64,000 bases of DNA from Acidovorax sp. SRB_14 (GCF_012932145.1 NZ_MWOK01000002.1:62001-126000), one strand, 5' to 3'. Shown: positions 1-12,313, numbered from the stretch's first letter. Numbers and translations: made by a program. Notes: generated from the sequence alone by a model not told the origin.

Positions 1-1215
1 CAGATGCTATGGCTGGTGTGCGCATCGATGCTGGCGGCAGCCCTGCCTTTGTGGACGCGCGACCTGCACATTGGCGACCGTACCGCGCTGCCCATGTCGT
101 GGGCCTTCGTGCTGCTGTGGGGCGTGGGCATGGCCTGCGCCGTCGCGGCGGCGTGGCAGGCCAAATACCACCGGCTCGCGGCGCTCACGCTCATGGGCGG
201 CGCCGGCCTGTGCACCTGCGTCACCTTCCTGTGGTTTTCGGCGCCCGACCTGGCGCTGACCCAGCTGGCGGTCGAGATCGTGACCACGGTGCTGATCCTG
301 CTGGGCCTGCGCTGGCTGCCCAAGCGCGAGGAGGACCTGCGCGCCGCCGCCACGCCGACGGCACAGCGCCGCGCCCAGTGGCGCCGCCTGCGCGACCTGG
401 TCCTGTCGCTGGCCGCGGGCGGCGGCATGGCCGTGCTGTCTTTTGCCATGCTGAGCCGGCCGTTTCCGCAAAGCACGTCGACCTTCTTCCTGGAGCATGC
501 GCTGAGCCAGGGCGGCGGCACCAACGTGGTCAACGTCATGCTGGTCGACTTCCGGGGTTTCGACACCTTTGGCGAAATCGTGGTGCTGGGCGTCGTGGCG
601 CTGACGATCTACGCCCTGCTGCGGCGCTTCCGCCCGGCCCCCGAGATCATGGACCTGCCGGCGCAGCAGCGCGCGGTGCCGGCCGACCTGGTTACCGACC
701 TGATCAACCCGCGCCTGGCGGTGGACACCGCCGTGGGCTACCTCATGGTGCCCGCCGTGCTGGTGCGCCTGCTGCTGCCGTTCGCGGTGCTGATCGCCAT
801 CTACCTGTTCCTGCGTGGGCACAACCAGCCCGGCGGCGGGTTCGTGGCAGGGCTGGTGTTTTCGATTGCGTTGCTGCTGCAGTACATCGTCTCGGGCACC
901 CAGTGGGTCGAGGCGCACCTGCCGCTGGCGCCGCGGCGCTGGATGGCGGTGGGCCTGCTGTGCGCGCTGGCCACCGGCCTGGGCTCCATCGCGCTGGGCT
1001 ATCCGTTCATGACCACGCACACGGCGCACCTCACGCTGCCGGTGCTCGGAGAAATCCACCTGGCCAGCGCCACGTTCTTTGACCTTGGCGTGTTCAGCCT
1101 TGTCGTGGGCGCAACCATGGTGATCCTGACCTCGATTGCCCACCAGTCGGTGCGCGGCCACCGCTTCCACGCGCGCCTGGCCGAAGAGGCCGTTGCTGAA
1201 CAAGGGGGCGCGTGA
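1..1215 (+). CDS. mnhA: Mrp/Mnh Na+/H+ antiporter subunit A (A/B fusion), C-terminal part
   Basis: Partial gene: the frame is open at base 1, so the start and the main NuoL-like antiporter part lie outside the window. About 404 residues remain. The visible part has many membrane segments, the MrpA C-terminal region (residues ~30-110, with WFSAPDLALTQLAVE) and, from about residue 230, an MnhB domain (LINPRLAVDTAVGYLMVPA, RGHNQPGGGFVAGLV). MnhB is thus fused to MnhA, as in PhaAB-type proteins. The subunit belongs to a membrane complex exchanging cytoplasmic Na+ or K+ for protons. The stop codon overlaps mnhC. Identification is firm from domains and the C-D-E-F-G genes that follow. Confidence 0.93.
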   Translation, partial: QMLWLVCASMLAAALPLWTRDLHIGDRTALPMSWAFVLLWGVGMACAVAAAWQAKYHRLAALTLMGGAGLCTCVTFLWFSAPDLALTQLAVEIVTTVLILLGLRWLPKREEDLRAAATPTAQRRAQWRRLRDLVLSLAAGGGMAVLSFAMLSRPFPQSTSTFFLEHALSQGGGTNVVNVMLVDFRGFDTFGEIVVLGVVALTIYALLRRFRPAPEIMDLPAQQRAVPADLVTDLINPRLAVDTAVGYLMVPAVLVRLLLPFAVLIAIYLFLRGHNQPGGGFVAGLVFSIALLLQYIVSGTQWVEAHLPLAPRRWMAVGLLCALATGLGSIALGYPFMTTHTAHLTLPVLGEIHLASATFFDLGVFSLVVGATMVILTSIAHQSVRGHRFHARLAEEAVAEQGGA

Positions 1216-1580
1216 TGGAAATAGTGCTGGCATTGGCCATTGGCGTGTTGACGGGCTCGGGAGTGTGGCTGCTGCTGCGCCCGCGCACCTTCCAGGTCAT
1301 CATGGGCCTGGCGCTGCTGTCGTATGCGGTCAACCTGTTCATCTTCAGCATGGGGCGCCTGGGCCTGGCGATCGGCAAGGCGCCGGTGCTGCAGCCGGGC
1401 CTGGAGCAAGACCTGGCCCACTATGCCGACCCGCTGCCCCAGGCACTGGTGCTCACCGCCATCGTCATCGGCTTTGCCATGACGGCGCTGTTCCTGGTGG
1501 TGCTGCTGGCCTCGCGCGGGCTCTCGGGCACCGACCACGTGGACGGCAATGAAGCCGAAGAACTGCGGGAGCCCTCGTGA
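1215..1580 (+). CDS. mnhC: Mrp/Mnh antiporter subunit C
   Basis: A 121-residue NuoK-like subunit with three membrane segments, the size usual for MnhC/PhaC. It is part of the Mrp cation/proton antiporter in the cytoplasmic membrane. The ATG at 1215 overlaps the mnhA stop by one base; an in-frame GTG at 1212 would give a four-base overlap. A G-rich stretch (GGGGG) lies just upstream. The 3' end overlaps the GTG of mnhD. The typical motif GLALLSYAVNLFIF of NuoK/MnhC is present. Confidence 0.93.
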   Translation: MEIVLALAIGVLTGSGVWLLLRPRTFQVIMGLALLSYAVNLFIFSMGRLGLAIGKAPVLQPGLEQDLAHYADPLPQALVLTAIVIGFAMTALFLVVLLASRGLSGTDHVDGNEAEELREPS

Positions 1581-3292
1581 CCGATTTCACCGCGGCAGCC
1601 ATGCCGCACCTCATGCTCGCCCCCGTGGTGCTGCCCCTGTTCACCGCCGCGCTGATGCTGCTGCTGCGCGAGGAGAAGCAGCGCCTCAAGCTCGCGCTGA
1701 ACCTCGGCTCGACCCTGATCGGCCTGGGCGTGGCCGTGGCCCTGCTGCTCTGGACCCACCAACGCGGCGCCCCCGCCACCATGGGCATCTACCTGCCCGG
1801 CAACTGGCCTGCGCCGTTCGGCATCGTGCTGGCGCTGGACCGGCTGTCGGCGCTGATGCTGGTCCTCACCAGCGTGCTCGGCCTGGCATCGGTCCTGTTT
1901 GCCAGCGCGCGCTGGCACCGCGCCGGCGTGCACTACCACCCGCTGTTCCAGTTCCAGCTCATGGGCCTGGCCGGCGCTTTTCTCACGGCCGACCTGTTCA
2001 ACCTGTTCGTGTTCTTCGAGATCATGCTGGCCGCGTCCTATGGCCTGCTGCTGCACGGCTCGGGCCGCGCCAGGGTGCAGTCGGGGCTGCACTTCATTGC
2101 CATCAACCTCGCGGCATCGTCGCTGTTCCTGATCGGCGTGTCCATGCTCTATGGACTGACCGGCACCCTGAACATGGCCGACCTGGCCCAGGCGGTGGCC
2201 CAGATCGCGGACGACGACCGCAGCCTGCTGCACACCGCCGCCGCGATCCTGGCGACCGCCTTCCTGATCAAGGCGGCCGTCTGGCCGCTGAACTTCTGGC
2301 TGGTGCCCGCCTACAGCGCCGCCACCGCCCCGGTGGGGGCCCTGTTTGCGATCATGACCAAGGTGGGCATCTACGCCATCCTGCGGCTGTGGACGCTGAT
2401 GTTCAGCACCGAGGCCGGGGCATCGGCCCATTTCGGCAGCCTGTGGCTGATCGGTGCCGGCCTGGTGACGATGGCCTTCGGTGCCATCGGCATGCTGGGT
2501 TCGCAGCGTCTGGGCCATCTGGCGGGCTATGCCGCCATCGTGTCGTCGGGCACCTTGCTGGCCGCCACCGGTTTTGGGCAGAACATGCTCACCGCCGGGC
2601 TGCTGTACTACCTGCCCAGCTCCACGCTGGCCGTGGGCGCGCTGTTCCTGCTCAGCGACCTGATCGACCGCTGGCGCAACAACGGCGACGGCACGTTCCC
2701 CTATGAACCCCATGCCGACGAGGCCCCGTTCCTGAACGCCGAACTAGTACCCACGCAGGGCACCAACCTCGACGACGAAGAAGAGGTGCTGGTCGGCCGC
2801 GCCATTCCCGCCGCGGCGGCCTTCCTGGGCCTGTCGTTCATGGCGTGCACGCTGCTGATCACCGGGCTGCCGCCGCTGTCGGGCTTCGTGGGCAAGTTCG
2901 CGATGCTCACCGCCGTGCTCAACCCGCTGGGCCTGGCGTCGTCCGCAGGGCAGCATCCAGGGTGGGTGGGCTGGACCTTCCTGGCCCTGCTGATCGCCTC
3001 GGGGCTGCTGGCCCTGATCGCGCTCACGCGCTCCGGCATCCGCCATTTCTGGGCCGCGCACGACCGCGCCAGGCCGCAGCTGCGCGTGGTCGAAGGCCTG
3101 CCGATTGCCGTGCTGTTAGCGGTGTGCATGGCCCTGACCGTGGCGGCCGGGCCCGCGATGCACTTTGCCCAGGCCACCGCAGACGCCCTGCACTCGCCCG
3201 GCACCTATGTGCGCGCCGTCATGTCGGCCGCGCCCGTGCCCGACCCCGGCGCCGCGCCCGGTGCCGCCGCACCAGAAGGAGGAGCCCCATGA
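1577..3292 (+). CDS. mnhD: Mrp/Mnh antiporter subunit D
   Basis: A 571-residue NuoN/NuoM-like proton-translocating subunit with about 14 membrane segments. Family features include FFEIMLAASYGLL, HFIAINLAASSLFLIG, and IKAAVWPLNFWLVPAYSAA with the conserved lysine of the antiporter channel. It starts with GTG at 1577, overlapping the mnhC stop by four bases, so the genes are probably translationally coupled. Residues ~375-405 form an acidic, hydrophilic loop (NLDDEEEV) that may be lineage-specific. The C-terminal tail (residues ~548-571) is alanine/proline-rich. Confidence 0.93.
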   Translation: MTDFTAAAMPHLMLAPVVLPLFTAALMLLLREEKQRLKLALNLGSTLIGLGVAVALLLWTHQRGAPATMGIYLPGNWPAPFGIVLALDRLSALMLVLTSVLGLASVLFASARWHRAGVHYHPLFQFQLMGLAGAFLTADLFNLFVFFEIMLAASYGLLLHGSGRARVQSGLHFIAINLAASSLFLIGVSMLYGLTGTLNMADLAQAVAQIADDDRSLLHTAAAILATAFLIKAAVWPLNFWLVPAYSAATAPVGALFAIMTKVGIYAILRLWTLMFSTEAGASAHFGSLWLIGAGLVTMAFGAIGMLGSQRLGHLAGYAAIVSSGTLLAATGFGQNMLTAGLLYYLPSSTLAVGALFLLSDLIDRWRNNGDGTFPYEPHADEAPFLNAELVPTQGTNLDDEEEVLVGRAIPAAAAFLGLSFMACTLLITGLPPLSGFVGKFAMLTAVLNPLGLASSAGQHPGWVGWTFLALLIASGLLALIALTRSGIRHFWAAHDRARPQLRVVEGLPIAVLLAVCMALTVAAGPAMHFAQATADALHSPGTYVRAVMSAAPVPDPGAAPGAAAPEGGAP

Positions 3293-3777
3293 AGCGCCTG
3301 CTGCCCACGCCCCTGCTGTCGGTGGCGCTGTTCGTGCTGTGGTTGCTGCTCAACCAGAGCATCAGCGCCGGGCACCTGCTGCTGGCCGCAGTGCTGGCCG
3401 TTGCCATTCCGCTGCTCACCGCGGGCCTGCGCCCCCTGCCCGTGCGCATCCGCCGCCCCGGCGTGGTGCTGCGCCTTCTGCTCACGGTGGCCGCGGACAG
3501 CCTGCGCTCCAATGCCGCCGTGGTGCGGCTGCTGCTGCGCACCGGGCCAGCGCAGCACCGCGCAGGCTTCGTGCAGGTGCCGCTCGACGTGCGCGACCCC
3601 AATGCGCTCGCGGTGCTGGCCGGCATTGTCTGCATCACCCCGGGCACGGCCTGGGCCGAGCTGTCGCGGGACCGCAGCGTGCTGCTGCTGCACGTGCTTG
3701 AACTGCACGACGCCGCGGCGATCGCCGCCGACATCAAGCAGCGCTACGAGCGCCCGCTCATGGAGATTTTTGAATGA
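3289..3777 (+). CDS. mnhE: Mrp/Mnh antiporter subunit E
   Basis: A 162-residue small membrane subunit of the Mrp antiporter. The start (MKRLLPTPLLSVALFVLWLL) is the usual MnhE N-terminus, and the motif VLAGIVCITPGTAWAELS matches the family's conserved 'TPGT' region. The ATG at 3289 overlaps the mnhD stop by four bases and is preceded by AGAAGGAGG, a near-perfect ribosome binding site. The 3' end overlaps mnhF by four bases. An earlier in-frame start would lie inside mnhD and lacks a good ribosome site. Confidence 0.93.
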   Translation: MKRLLPTPLLSVALFVLWLLLNQSISAGHLLLAAVLAVAIPLLTAGLRPLPVRIRRPGVVLRLLLTVAADSLRSNAAVVRLLLRTGPAQHRAGFVQVPLDVRDPNALAVLAGIVCITPGTAWAELSRDRSVLLLHVLELHDAAAIAADIKQRYERPLMEIFE

Positions 3778-4052
3778 CTTCGGTACTTTCGTGGGCCCTG
3801 CCGCTGGCCTTGCTGATGCTGATGCTGGCCATGGCCTGCACGCTGCTGCGCCTGCTCAAGGGCCCGAGCGCGCAGGACCGCGTGCTGGCGCTGGACTGCC
3901 TCTACCTCAACGCCATGCTCGCCATGCTGGTGCTGGGCCTGATCTATGGCAGCGCCGACTATTTCGAGGCCGCGCTCCTGATTGCCGCGTTCGGCTTCGT
4001 CGGCTCGACGGCCATGGCCAAGTTTCTGCTGCGCGGCGAGGTGATCGAATGA
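3774..4052 (+). CDS. mnhF: Mrp/Mnh antiporter subunit F
   Basis: A 92-residue protein with three membrane helices, the normal length for MnhF/PhaF. The motif LLRLLKGPSAQDRVLALDCLYLNAM contains the family's GP..DRV..LD signature. It is a structural subunit of the antiporter complex. Both ends overlap neighbours by four bases (mnhE upstream, mnhG downstream). Confidence 0.93.
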   Translation: MTSVLSWALPLALLMLMLAMACTLLRLLKGPSAQDRVLALDCLYLNAMLAMLVLGLIYGSADYFEAALLIAAFGFVGSTAMAKFLLRGEVIE

Positions 4053-4423
4053 ACGCCGACGCACTGCCCGCATGGGCGCAGGTTGCCGTGGCGCTGCTCG
4101 TGCTCGCGGGCGCGGCGGTGGCGCTGCTGGGCTCGTTTGGCCTGCTGCGCCTGCGCAGCTTCTTCGAGCGCGTGCACGCGCCCGCGATGATCGCCACCAT
4201 GGGCTGCTGGTGCATCATGTACGGCGCCCTGCTCTACTTCTCGCTGCAGGGCGAGGGCCTGGCCGTGCACCTGCTGCTGATCGCGGTGTTCATCGCCGTC
4301 ACGGTGCCGATCACCACCATTTTCCTGATGCGCGCGGCGCTGTTCCGGGCGCGCCAGATGGGCCAGGATGCGCCGCCCAGCGTGAGCACCCACGCGCAGA
4401 ACTCCGGCCGCGCCCCGCTGTGA
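4049..4423 (+). CDS. mnhG: Mrp/Mnh antiporter subunit G
   Basis: A 124-residue, three-helix last subunit of the Mrp complex. It has the MnhG signature GSFGLLRLRSFFERVHAPAM followed by a membrane segment ending VTVPITTIFLMRAAL. The ATG at 4049 overlaps the mnhF stop. The gene ends the operon; downstream lie a degenerate intergenic repeat with a hairpin (4440-4512) and a convergent gene. The C-terminal ~25 residues are hydrophilic. Confidence 0.93.
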   Translation: MNADALPAWAQVAVALLVLAGAAVALLGSFGLLRLRSFFERVHAPAMIATMGCWCIMYGALLYFSLQGEGLAVHLLLIAVFIAVTVPITTIFLMRAALFRARQMGQDAPPSVSTHAQNSGRAPL

Positions 4424-4439
4424 ACACGGCGGCGCACGC

Positions 4440-4512
4440 CGTTGCCTGCAAAAAGGTGAGCAGCCAGCGCTCGCTGGCAAACGGTTTCAGGCCGTTTTTA
4501 GCCTGAAACCCT
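4440..4512 (+). repeat. Dispersed intergenic repeat, copy 1 (with hairpin)
   Basis: Degenerate member of the family described at the other five copies: AGCGCT / GCTGG core, then TTTCAGGCCG and a GCCTGAAA end. It contains an inverted repeat, GGTTTCAGGC at 4483-4492 and GCCTGAAACC at 4501-4510, with an 8-base T-rich loop. Lying between convergent mnhG and the oxoprolinase gene, it could act as a terminator in both directions. Confidence 0.55.
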
Positions 4513-4532
4513 TCAGACACCAGCGCGGGCGG

Positions 4533-8192
<3,660 letters not shown>

Positions 8193-8201
8193 GGGCATGC
8201 T

Positions 8202-8270
8202 TGCTATTAGAAACAGAGCTACAAGCGCTGGCCCATCAAGCGCCAAAGCCTGATTTCATGGAAATTTCAG
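8202..8270 (+). repeat. Dispersed intergenic repeat, copy 2
   Basis: Member of the repeat family: GCTATTAGAAACAGAGCT, then AGCGCTGGCCCATCAAGCGC, then AAGCCTGATTTCA. The central part (AGCGCTGG...CAAGCGC) can pair with itself. It fills the gap between the MarR-like gene and the oxoprolinase gene, and accounts for the apparent upstream extension of the oxoprolinase reading frame. Confidence 0.6.
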
Positions 8271-8797
8271 AGCGACGCCGCGGCGCGCGCGGCCTGGTCG
8301 TACATGCCCGAGAGCACGCGCAGCAGGCGCCCGAGCTCGCCGATATCGCGGTTGAGCGCGTCGTCGGCGTTGAGCGCGTTGATCAGGCAGCTTTCGCGGA
8401 TCTCGCGGTAGCGCTGCACATAGGCCTGCCCCTCTTCGGTGGCGGCGTAGGTCACTTCCTTGCCGTTCTTGCGCGACACCACCACGCCCAGTCCTTGCAG
8501 CTTCTTGAGCGCGTAATTGACGAGGTGCGTGTCTTCGACGTTCATGATGAAGCAGATGTCGGCCAGGCGCTTGTCGCGCGCGCGGTGCGTGACGTGGTGC
8601 AGCACCACGACATCGAGCGGCGTCAGGTCCTTGAGCCCGGCCGCCGCCATGCAGTGCACGACCCAGCGGTGAAAGGCGTTGCCGGCCACGATCAGGCCGA
8701 ATTCGAACTCGCTCATTTCAGCACTCTGCGCCGACACCAGGTGCGCCGAAGAAACGATGGGGCCAGACTCAGACTTGGCGCGCGCAGCAGGCTTCAT
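8267..8797 (-). CDS. MarR-like winged-helix regulator
   Basis: A 176-residue protein predicted to bind DNA in the cytoplasm. The region LTPLDVVVLHHVTHRARDKRLADICFIMNVEDTHLVNYALKKLQGLGVVVSRKNGKEVTYAATEEGQ is a winged helix of MarR type, with recognition helix about residues 84-97 and wing near residue 110. An N-terminal tail of ~28 residues is low-complexity. It resembles the group of predicted MarR-type regulators often found beside oxidoreductase or transporter genes. Position, between the oxoprolinase gene and a divergent TRAP operon, suggests control of one or both. The ligand is unknown. Confidence 0.75.
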   Translation of the reverse strand: MKPAARAKSESGPIVSSAHLVSAQSAEMSEFEFGLIVAGNAFHRWVVHCMAAAGLKDLTPLDVVVLHHVTHRARDKRLADICFIMNVEDTHLVNYALKKLQGLGVVVSRKNGKEVTYAATEEGQAYVQRYREIRESCLINALNADDALNRDIGELGRLLRVLSGMYDQAARAAASL

Positions 8798-8989
8798 GGA
8801 CGGGTCAACTCCAGAGAAATGGCACAGGAAAGGAATCTACAAGGCCTCTGATTGTAGGCATTTGGATAATATTTTGTCGCCAATTTGTCGACATTTAGGA
8901 GAAACACCTAGGGCGTTTCAAAATGCTTCCGCTACAGTGGCCTCTCTGTTTCTGCCGTCGAAATTCCCCCACTTTTGCGGAGTTGCCCT
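8798..8989. promoter_or_regulatory. Divergent regulator/TRAP intergenic region with direct repeat
   Basis: A 192-base AT-richer gap between the divergent MarR-like gene and dctP. It contains an extended -10-like TGGATAATAT (8863-8872) followed by two copies of a 12-base word, ATTTTGTCGCCA (8871-8882) and AATTTGTCGACA (8882-8893). The tandem arrangement just past a possible -10 makes it a candidate operator. No start point can be assigned from sequence alone. Confidence 0.35.
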
Positions 8990-9973
8990 ATGAAGCGTCG
9001 AGCCTTGCCTGTCACCGTTCTGGGCCTAGCCCTGGCCTGCGGCCTGTCCGCCCCCACCGCCTGGGCCCAGGCCAAATGGGACCTGGCGGCCGCCTACCCG
9101 GCCACCAACTTCCACACCGAGAACCTGGCCCAATTGGTCAGCGACGTGGACAAGGCCACCGCCGGCAAGTTCAAGATCACGCTGCACGCCAACGCCGCGC
9201 TGTTCAAGGCGCCCGAAATCAAGCGCGCCGTGCAGGGCGGCCAGGCGCAGATGGGCGAGATCCTGCTGGTCAACTTCCAGAACGAATGGCAGATCTACGG
9301 CGCCGACGGCCAGCCGTTCCTCGCGTCGAGTTACGGCGACGCCAAACGGCTGTACCAGGCGCAAAAGCCTTTCCTGGAAAAGAAACTCGCCGAGCAAGGC
9401 ATGGTCCTGCTGTACGCGGTGGCTTGGCCGCCGCAGGGCATCTACACCAAGAAACCGGTCAACACCGCCGCCGATTTGAAGGGCATCAAGTGGCGCGCCT
9501 ACAGCCCGGCCACGGCGCGCATCGCCGAACTGGTCGGCGCGCAGCCCGTCACCGTGCAGGCGGCCGAGTTCTCGCAGGCCCTGGCCACGGGCGTGGTCGA
9601 GGCGACCATGACGTCCGGTGCCACGGGCGTGGACAGCAAGCTCTACGAGCACCTCAAGTACTACTACGACACCCAGGCCTGGCTGCCCAAGAATGCGGTC
9701 ATCGTGAACAAAAAGGCCTTCGACGCGCTCGACAAACCGCTGCAGGAAGCCCTGCTGAAGGCCGGCGCGGACGCCGAGGCGCGCGGCTGGGCCGCCAGCG
9801 AGCGCGTGAACACCGACACCCTGGCCAAGCTCAAGGCCGAGGGCATGCAGGTGCTGCCGCCCTCGCCCCAGCTCAAGGCCGACATGGCCAAGGTGGGCGA
9901 CGCCATGCTCAAGGAATGGCTGGACAAGGCCGGCCCCGACGGCAAGGCGCTGGTGGACGGCTACCGCAAGTAA
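8990..9973 (+). CDS. dctP: TRAP transporter periplasmic solute-binding protein
   Basis: A 327-residue DctP-family receptor. Residues 1-24 (MKRRALPVTVLGLALACGLSAPTAWA) form a Sec signal peptide; the mature part starts AKWDLAAAYPATNFHTENL. It binds a carboxylate-type solute in the periplasm and delivers it to the DctQM membrane pair encoded next. ATG at 8990 is chosen because the signal peptide starts there and CGGAG lies upstream; a TTG at 8975 would add five residues. The solute is unknown. The divergent oxoprolinase/hydantoinase suggests 5-oxoproline or a hydantoin-like acid, by context only. Confidence 0.88.
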   Translation: MKRRALPVTVLGLALACGLSAPTAWAQAKWDLAAAYPATNFHTENLAQLVSDVDKATAGKFKITLHANAALFKAPEIKRAVQGGQAQMGEILLVNFQNEWQIYGADGQPFLASSYGDAKRLYQAQKPFLEKKLAEQGMVLLYAVAWPPQGIYTKKPVNTAADLKGIKWRAYSPATARIAELVGAQPVTVQAAEFSQALATGVVEATMTSGATGVDSKLYEHLKYYYDTQAWLPKNAVIVNKKAFDALDKPLQEALLKAGADAEARGWAASERVNTDTLAKLKAEGMQVLPPSPQLKADMAKVGDAMLKEWLDKAGPDGKALVDGYRK

Positions 9974-9985
9974 AGTCAGGGCCCC

Positions 9986-10495
9986 ATGCGCCGTTTGTTG
10001 AATTTTCTCTACGACAGCGCCGCCGCCCTGGCGGCGCTTTTCATGGTGGCGCTGCTGGGCGCCGTGCTGCTGTCCATCGCGAGCCGCCAGCTGAGCTTTC
10101 TGGTGCCGGGCATCGACGCCTATGCCGGCTACCTGATGGCGGCCTGCGGTTTCCTGGCCATGGCGCACACGCTCAAGCGCGGCGAACACATCCGCGTGAC
10201 GCTGCTGCTGGGCGCCCTGCACGGCCGCTGGAAGAAGGGCTTCGAGGTCTGGGCCCTGGCCCTGGCCTCGCTGCTGGCCGTGCTGTACGCGTTCTACAGC
10301 TGCAAGCTGGCCTGGCAGTCGCACCTTTTCAACGACATGTCCACCGGCAGCGACGCCACGCCGCTGTGGCTGCCGCAACTGGCCATGGCGACCGGCACCG
10401 TGGTGCTGGCGATCGCCTTCATCGATGAACTGGTGCTGGAGCTGCTCGGGCAGCGCCAGCAGCCGCAGTCCGGCGAAGCCCTGCGCAATGAATAA
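9986..10495 (+). CDS. dctQ: TRAP transporter small permease
   Basis: A 169-residue DctQ-type protein with four membrane helices and the family's central stretch AAC(G)FLAMAHTLKRGEHIRVTLLL, where KRGEHIRV is the conserved DctQ motif. It couples the periplasmic binding protein to the large permease. It lies 12 bases after dctP and 12 before dctM, so the three genes form one operon. Confidence 0.87.
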   Translation: MRRLLNFLYDSAAALAALFMVALLGAVLLSIASRQLSFLVPGIDAYAGYLMAACGFLAMAHTLKRGEHIRVTLLLGALHGRWKKGFEVWALALASLLAVLYAFYSCKLAWQSHLFNDMSTGSDATPLWLPQLAMATGTVVLAIAFIDELVLELLGQRQQPQSGEALRNE

Positions 10496-10507
10496 GGCCT
10501 GACCACC

Positions 10508-11812
10508 ATGAGCGACCTCGCCATCACCGGCCTGCTGATGCTTTCGCTGTTCCTGATCCTGGGCAGCGGCGTCTGGATCGGGCTTACGCTCTCGGGCGTG
10601 GCCTGGATCGGCATGCAGCTGTTTTCTGCCCGCCCTGCGGGCGACGCCATGGCCGTGACCATCTGGGGCTCGGCATCGAGCTGGACGCTCACCGCCCTGC
10701 CGCTGTTCATCTGGATGGGCGAAATCCTGTTCCGTACGCGGCTCTCTCAAGACATGTTCAAGGGCCTGGCGCCCTGGGTGCAAAACCTGCCCGGGCGGCT
10801 GCTGCATACCAACGTGGTCGGCTGCACCATCTTCGCGGCCGTGTCGGGGTCGAGTGCCGCCACCTGCGCCACCATCGGCAAGATGACCCTGCCCGAGCTC
10901 ACGCGCCGCGGCTACCCCGAGAACATGGTCATCGGCACGCTGGCCGGTGCCAGCACGCTGGGGCTGCTCATCCCGCCGTCCATCATCATGATCGTCTATG
11001 GCGTCACGGCCGAGGTATCAATCTCCAAGCTGTTCATTGCCGGCGTGTTGCCCGGCGTGCTGCTGGCGGCGCTGTTCTCGGGCTACATCATGCTGTGGGC
11101 GCTGCGCCACCCCGAGCAGGTGCCGGCCGCCGACGAGCAGCTGACGTTCGCGCAGAAGCTCAGCGCCTCCAGAAGCCTCATCCCGGTCGTGCTGCTGATC
11201 GCCGCCGTGCTCGGCTCCATCTACACCGGCTTTGCCACCGCCACCGAGGCCGCGGCCGTGGGCGTGCTGGGCTCGCTGCTGCTGTCGGGCCTGCAGGGCT
11301 CGCTCAACTGGGAGAGCTTTCGCGGTGCGCTCATGGGCGCCACGCGCCTGTACTGCATGATCGCGCTGATCCTGGCGGGCGCCGCGTTTCTGACGCTGTC
11401 GATGGGCTACATTGGCCTGCCGCGCCACCTCGCCGAGTGGATCGCCACGCTGGGCTTGAACCAGGCGCAGCTGATCGCCGCGCTCGCCGTATTCTTCATC
11501 ATCCTCGGCTGCTTTCTCGACGGCATCTCGATGGTAGTGCTGACCATGGGCGTGCTCATGCCGACGGTGCAGGCCGCCGGCATCGACCCGATCTGGTTCG
11601 GCATCTTCATCGTGCTGGTGGTCGAGATGGCGCAGATCACGCCGCCCGTGGGCTTCAACCTGTTCGTGCTCCAGGGCATGACGGGGCGCGAGCTGACCTG
11701 GATTGCCCGGGTCACCTTCCCCATGTTCGTGCTCATGTGCGCGGCCGTGGCGCTGATCTATCTGTTCCCGGCCATCGTCACCTGGCTGCCGCAGCAGATG
11801 TCGGCGCGCTAA
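10508..11812 (+). CDS. dctM: TRAP transporter large permease
   Basis: A 434-residue DctM protein of the ion-transporter superfamily with about 12 membrane segments. Signatures include GSSAATCATIGKMTLPELTRRGYP, STLGLLIPPSIIMIVYG and ITPPVGFNLFVLQG, the two hairpin regions that bind sodium and substrate. It moves the solute inward using an ion gradient. It ends the dctPQM set; crcB follows after 13 bases. Confidence 0.9.
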   Translation: MSDLAITGLLMLSLFLILGSGVWIGLTLSGVAWIGMQLFSARPAGDAMAVTIWGSASSWTLTALPLFIWMGEILFRTRLSQDMFKGLAPWVQNLPGRLLHTNVVGCTIFAAVSGSSAATCATIGKMTLPELTRRGYPENMVIGTLAGASTLGLLIPPSIIMIVYGVTAEVSISKLFIAGVLPGVLLAALFSGYIMLWALRHPEQVPAADEQLTFAQKLSASRSLIPVVLLIAAVLGSIYTGFATATEAAAVGVLGSLLLSGLQGSLNWESFRGALMGATRLYCMIALILAGAAFLTLSMGYIGLPRHLAEWIATLGLNQAQLIAALAVFFIILGCFLDGISMVVLTMGVLMPTVQAAGIDPIWFGIFIVLVVEMAQITPPVGFNLFVLQGMTGRELTWIARVTFPMFVLMCAAVALIYLFPAIVTWLPQQMSAR

Positions 11813-11825
11813 GGCCCTGCCCACC

Positions 11826-12209
11826 ATGCTCCACGTCGTGGCCATTTGCCTCGGTGCCAGCGCCGGCGCACTGGCCCGCTGGCGCCTGGGCCTGTGGCTC
11901 AGCGCCGGCCACGGGCTGCCCTGGGGCACGCTGGTCGCTAACTTGGTCGGCGGCTACCTGATCGGCGTGTGCGTGGCCGTGTTCCAGGCCCTGCCGCAGC
12001 TTGACCCCGCCTGGCGCTTGGCCCTCATCACCGGATTCTTGGGCGCGCTCACCACCTTCTCCAGCTTCTCGGCCGAGGTCGTGGCCATGCTGCAGCAGCA
12101 GCGCTACCTGCTCGCCGCAGGCACCATCGGAATGCACCTGTTCGGCTCGCTGCTGCTGACGACGCTGGGCATGCACAACGCTACTTACTTCATAGCATCT
12201 CGCGCTTGA
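11826..12209 (+). CDS. crcB: Fluoride channel CrcB/Fluc
   Basis: A 127-residue, four-helix membrane protein of the Fluc family, which exports fluoride as an antiparallel dimer. Diagnostic pieces are GASAGALARWRLGLWL near the start, GTLVANLVGGYLIG with the pore asparagine, and GFLGALTTFSSFSAE with the phenylalanine/serine track. A single gene implies a homodimer. It is 13 bases after dctM and has no visible fluoride riboswitch. The last seven residues (YFIASRA) and the stop codon are provided by intergenic repeat copy 3, so the C-terminus may have been altered by repeat insertion. Confidence 0.9.
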   Translation: MLHVVAICLGASAGALARWRLGLWLSAGHGLPWGTLVANLVGGYLIGVCVAVFQALPQLDPAWRLALITGFLGALTTFSSFSAEVVAMLQQQRYLLAAGTIGMHLFGSLLLTTLGMHNATYFIASRA

Positions 12210-12246
12210 TGGGCGGGCGTTTTAGGCGCATTTAGCTTGAAATTTA
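12180..12246 (+). repeat. Dispersed intergenic repeat, copy 3
   Basis: Repeat-family member: GCTACTTACTTCATAGC, then CGCGCTTGATGGGC, then TTTTAGGCGCATTTAGC and TTGAAA. It begins inside the 3' end of crcB and supplies its stop codon. It is the last repeat copy before the flagellar block. Confidence 0.6.
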
Positions 12247-12313
12247 CCAGAAGCCCAACGGGTTCTACCCAGCGCGCCGCCACACGCCGCAAAACAATTT
12301 GCGCACCAGCATT

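Noticed and set aside
1-1215. Missing separate mnhB taken as gene loss
   Set aside because: The MnhB domain is present, fused to the C-terminus of MnhA, as in PhaAB-type operons.
1421-2713. 430-residue minus-strand open frame in the Mrp operon
   Set aside because: Low-complexity Q/H/R-rich translation opposite mnhD; a shadow frame.
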